Positions 4,483-5,151 of a stretch of DNA of 5,151 nucleotides are shown in pieces (the stretch's first letter is position 1; each line of letters starts with the position of its first letter). Location of the stretch: the NCBI GenBank assembly GCA_948468325.1, contig CAOKHR010000192.1, forward strand, positions 1-5,151, given 5' to 3'. The position numbers and the translations under genes are program-made. Source of the stretch: an uncultured Lachnospiraceae bacterium (lineage in GTDB: Bacteria > Bacillota > Clostridia > Lachnospirales > Lachnospiraceae). The notes beneath the pieces are model-generated. The model was given only the letters and a program-made list of their open reading frames with translations. It searched no databases and was not told where the DNA came from.

Positions 4483-5151
4483 CAAAAGAATACCTGTGTA
4501 CCATGCCTCTTGCCGAAGAACCCCCCTGACTTAAAAGGTTTTCCACGAAATTCACTTTTTCTTCCTGATTTTTCACCTGTATTTTTGCCTGAAAACCTTT
4601 TGCTTCCAGTCGTTCCCTTAATATATCCATATTTTCCAGAATCAGATGATAAGACGCATCATCTGCCAGATAAAAATTCGTAGCCACCTGCGTCTGGCGC
4701 AGTTTAATCGACACATCGGCAGAACCCAGATGATCTAAATCCAGATGCAGAAATGCTGTCAGTTCTCCGTCTTTTTCCTGCTTTTTTCTCCGGTCGGTAT
4801 AAACATACAAATCGCTGTGCGTGTTTTGTCCTGCCATCTTTAACGGAATCTGTACATAAGCATATGTCTGATTGATCTGATTCATGAATTGAATATTGCT
4901 CCGTACATTGGCCGCCGTATCGGACAATTGAGGCGTACTCTGGCCAAACGATTTTAATATTTTCTCCATCTGTCCCATCTGACGGTCAAGCCTTTCATAC
5001 AGCTCGCTTATTTTATGCTCTGATTTTAATTCCTCCGGTTTCACGAGCCACTGCCGTTCCATAACATTACGGATGAGCGTACGATACTCTTTGGAAGAAA
5101 GCAGACCTGCCAATACATTTTTTGCATCTGCATCCTGTGTGGAAAAGGCCT
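4469..5151 (-). CDS. FliK/YlqG-like protein with C-terminal flagellar hook-length control domain, partial (N-terminus beyond right edge)
   Basis: The frame is open to the right edge; a TTG at 5113 is an internal Leu codon, since 12 further sense codons (AFSTQDADAKNV) precede it. The visible 226 residues form the C-terminal part of the protein. Residues about 95-195 resemble the Flg_hook domain of FliK: KMAGQNTHSDLYVYTDRR, then LHLDLDHLGSADVSIKL (134-150), then a helix LILENMDILRERLEAKGF, and the terminal HRYSFDVRA common in clostridial members. The stretch before it (about 40-80) is helical and polar. FliK senses hook length and triggers the FlhB export switch. Here the next gene is a truncated FlhB-like protein, the same pairing as YlqG-YlqH in B. 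subtilis outside the flagellar operon, so a flagellar role is doubtful and the actual function is unknown. It overlaps that gene by about 14 nt. Confidence 0.85.
   Translation of the reverse strand, partial: AFSTQDADAKNVLAGLLSSKEYRTLIRNVMERQWLVKPEELKSEHKISELYERLDRQMGQMEKILKSFGQSTPQLSDTAANVRSNIQFMNQINQTYAYVQIPLKMAGQNTHSDLYVYTDRRKKQEKDGELTAFLHLDLDHLGSADVSIKLRQTQVATNFYLADDASYHLILENMDILRERLEAKGFQAKIQVKNQEEKVNFVENLLSQGGSSARGMVHRYSFDVRA

Noticed and set aside
5112..5151. TTG 5113 as the start of the FliK-like gene
   Set aside because: The frame continues upstream through 12 sense codons to the window edge, no ribosome site precedes the TTG, and the family has a long N-terminal region, so the gene is cut by the edge.
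1..5151. Mobile element, phage, CRISPR or toxin-antitoxin content
   Set aside because: I saw no transposase or integrase motifs, direct repeat arrays, terminal inverted repeats or toxin/antitoxin-like gene pairs; the genes are evenly spaced, on one strand and of similar composition.

Overview
The window looks like chromosomal DNA of an anaerobic Gram-positive clostridium, most likely a Lachnospiraceae-type gut bacterium. Supporting signs are moderate-to-low G+C, strong AGGAGG-type ribosome binding sites, TTG starts, the ylqG-ylqH-yraN-pgeF style gene order, a small CD1871A-family protein, and a GntR(YtrA-type)/ABC pair. The genus cannot be fixed from sequence alone. All nine recognised genes lie on the minus strand, so the window reads from right to left. 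No rRNA, tRNA, CRISPR array, insertion sequence or phage gene was seen.

Block 1 (about 5151 to 2872) is a set of housekeeping or orphan genes. It holds the C-terminal part of a FliK/YlqG-like protein (cut by the right edge), a stand-alone cytoplasmic FlhB C-domain protein (YlqH-like) lacking the NPTH autocleavage motif, the UPF0102 nuclease-fold protein YraN, and the PgeF/YfiH/YlmD multicopper-oxidase-like enzyme. Spacings are short (overlap, about 20 nt, 19 nt), so this is probably one operon.

Block 2 (2870 to 1275) follows PgeF after a single base and forms a tightly packed redox module: a TlpA/thioredoxin-fold lipoprotein with a WCTPC active site, a 49-residue one-membrane-segment protein with a CMEC motif (CD1871A family), and a NapH-type polytopic protein with two ferredoxin-like 4Fe-4S motifs plus many extra cysteines. 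The three genes overlap by 4 and 8 nt. The inferred job is to carry electrons from the cytoplasm across the membrane to an extracytoplasmic thiol-disulfide protein. No CcdA/DsbD gene is present, and the iron-sulfur protein may take that role.

Block 3 (1208 to 1) is a separate, apparently self-regulated transcription unit. A 31-bp operator with perfect 10-bp inverted arms precedes a YtrA-type GntR repressor. The repressor overlaps by 8 nt an ABC transporter ATPase that runs off the left edge; the permease is expected just outside the window. The gap between blocks 2 and 3 (about 70 bp, 1205-1274) is AT-rich and shows no convincing terminator.

Several start codons were moved from the longest open frame on the basis of ribosome binding sites and family length: PgeF to 3777, the lipoprotein to 2870 and the iron-sulfur protein to a TTG at 2090.
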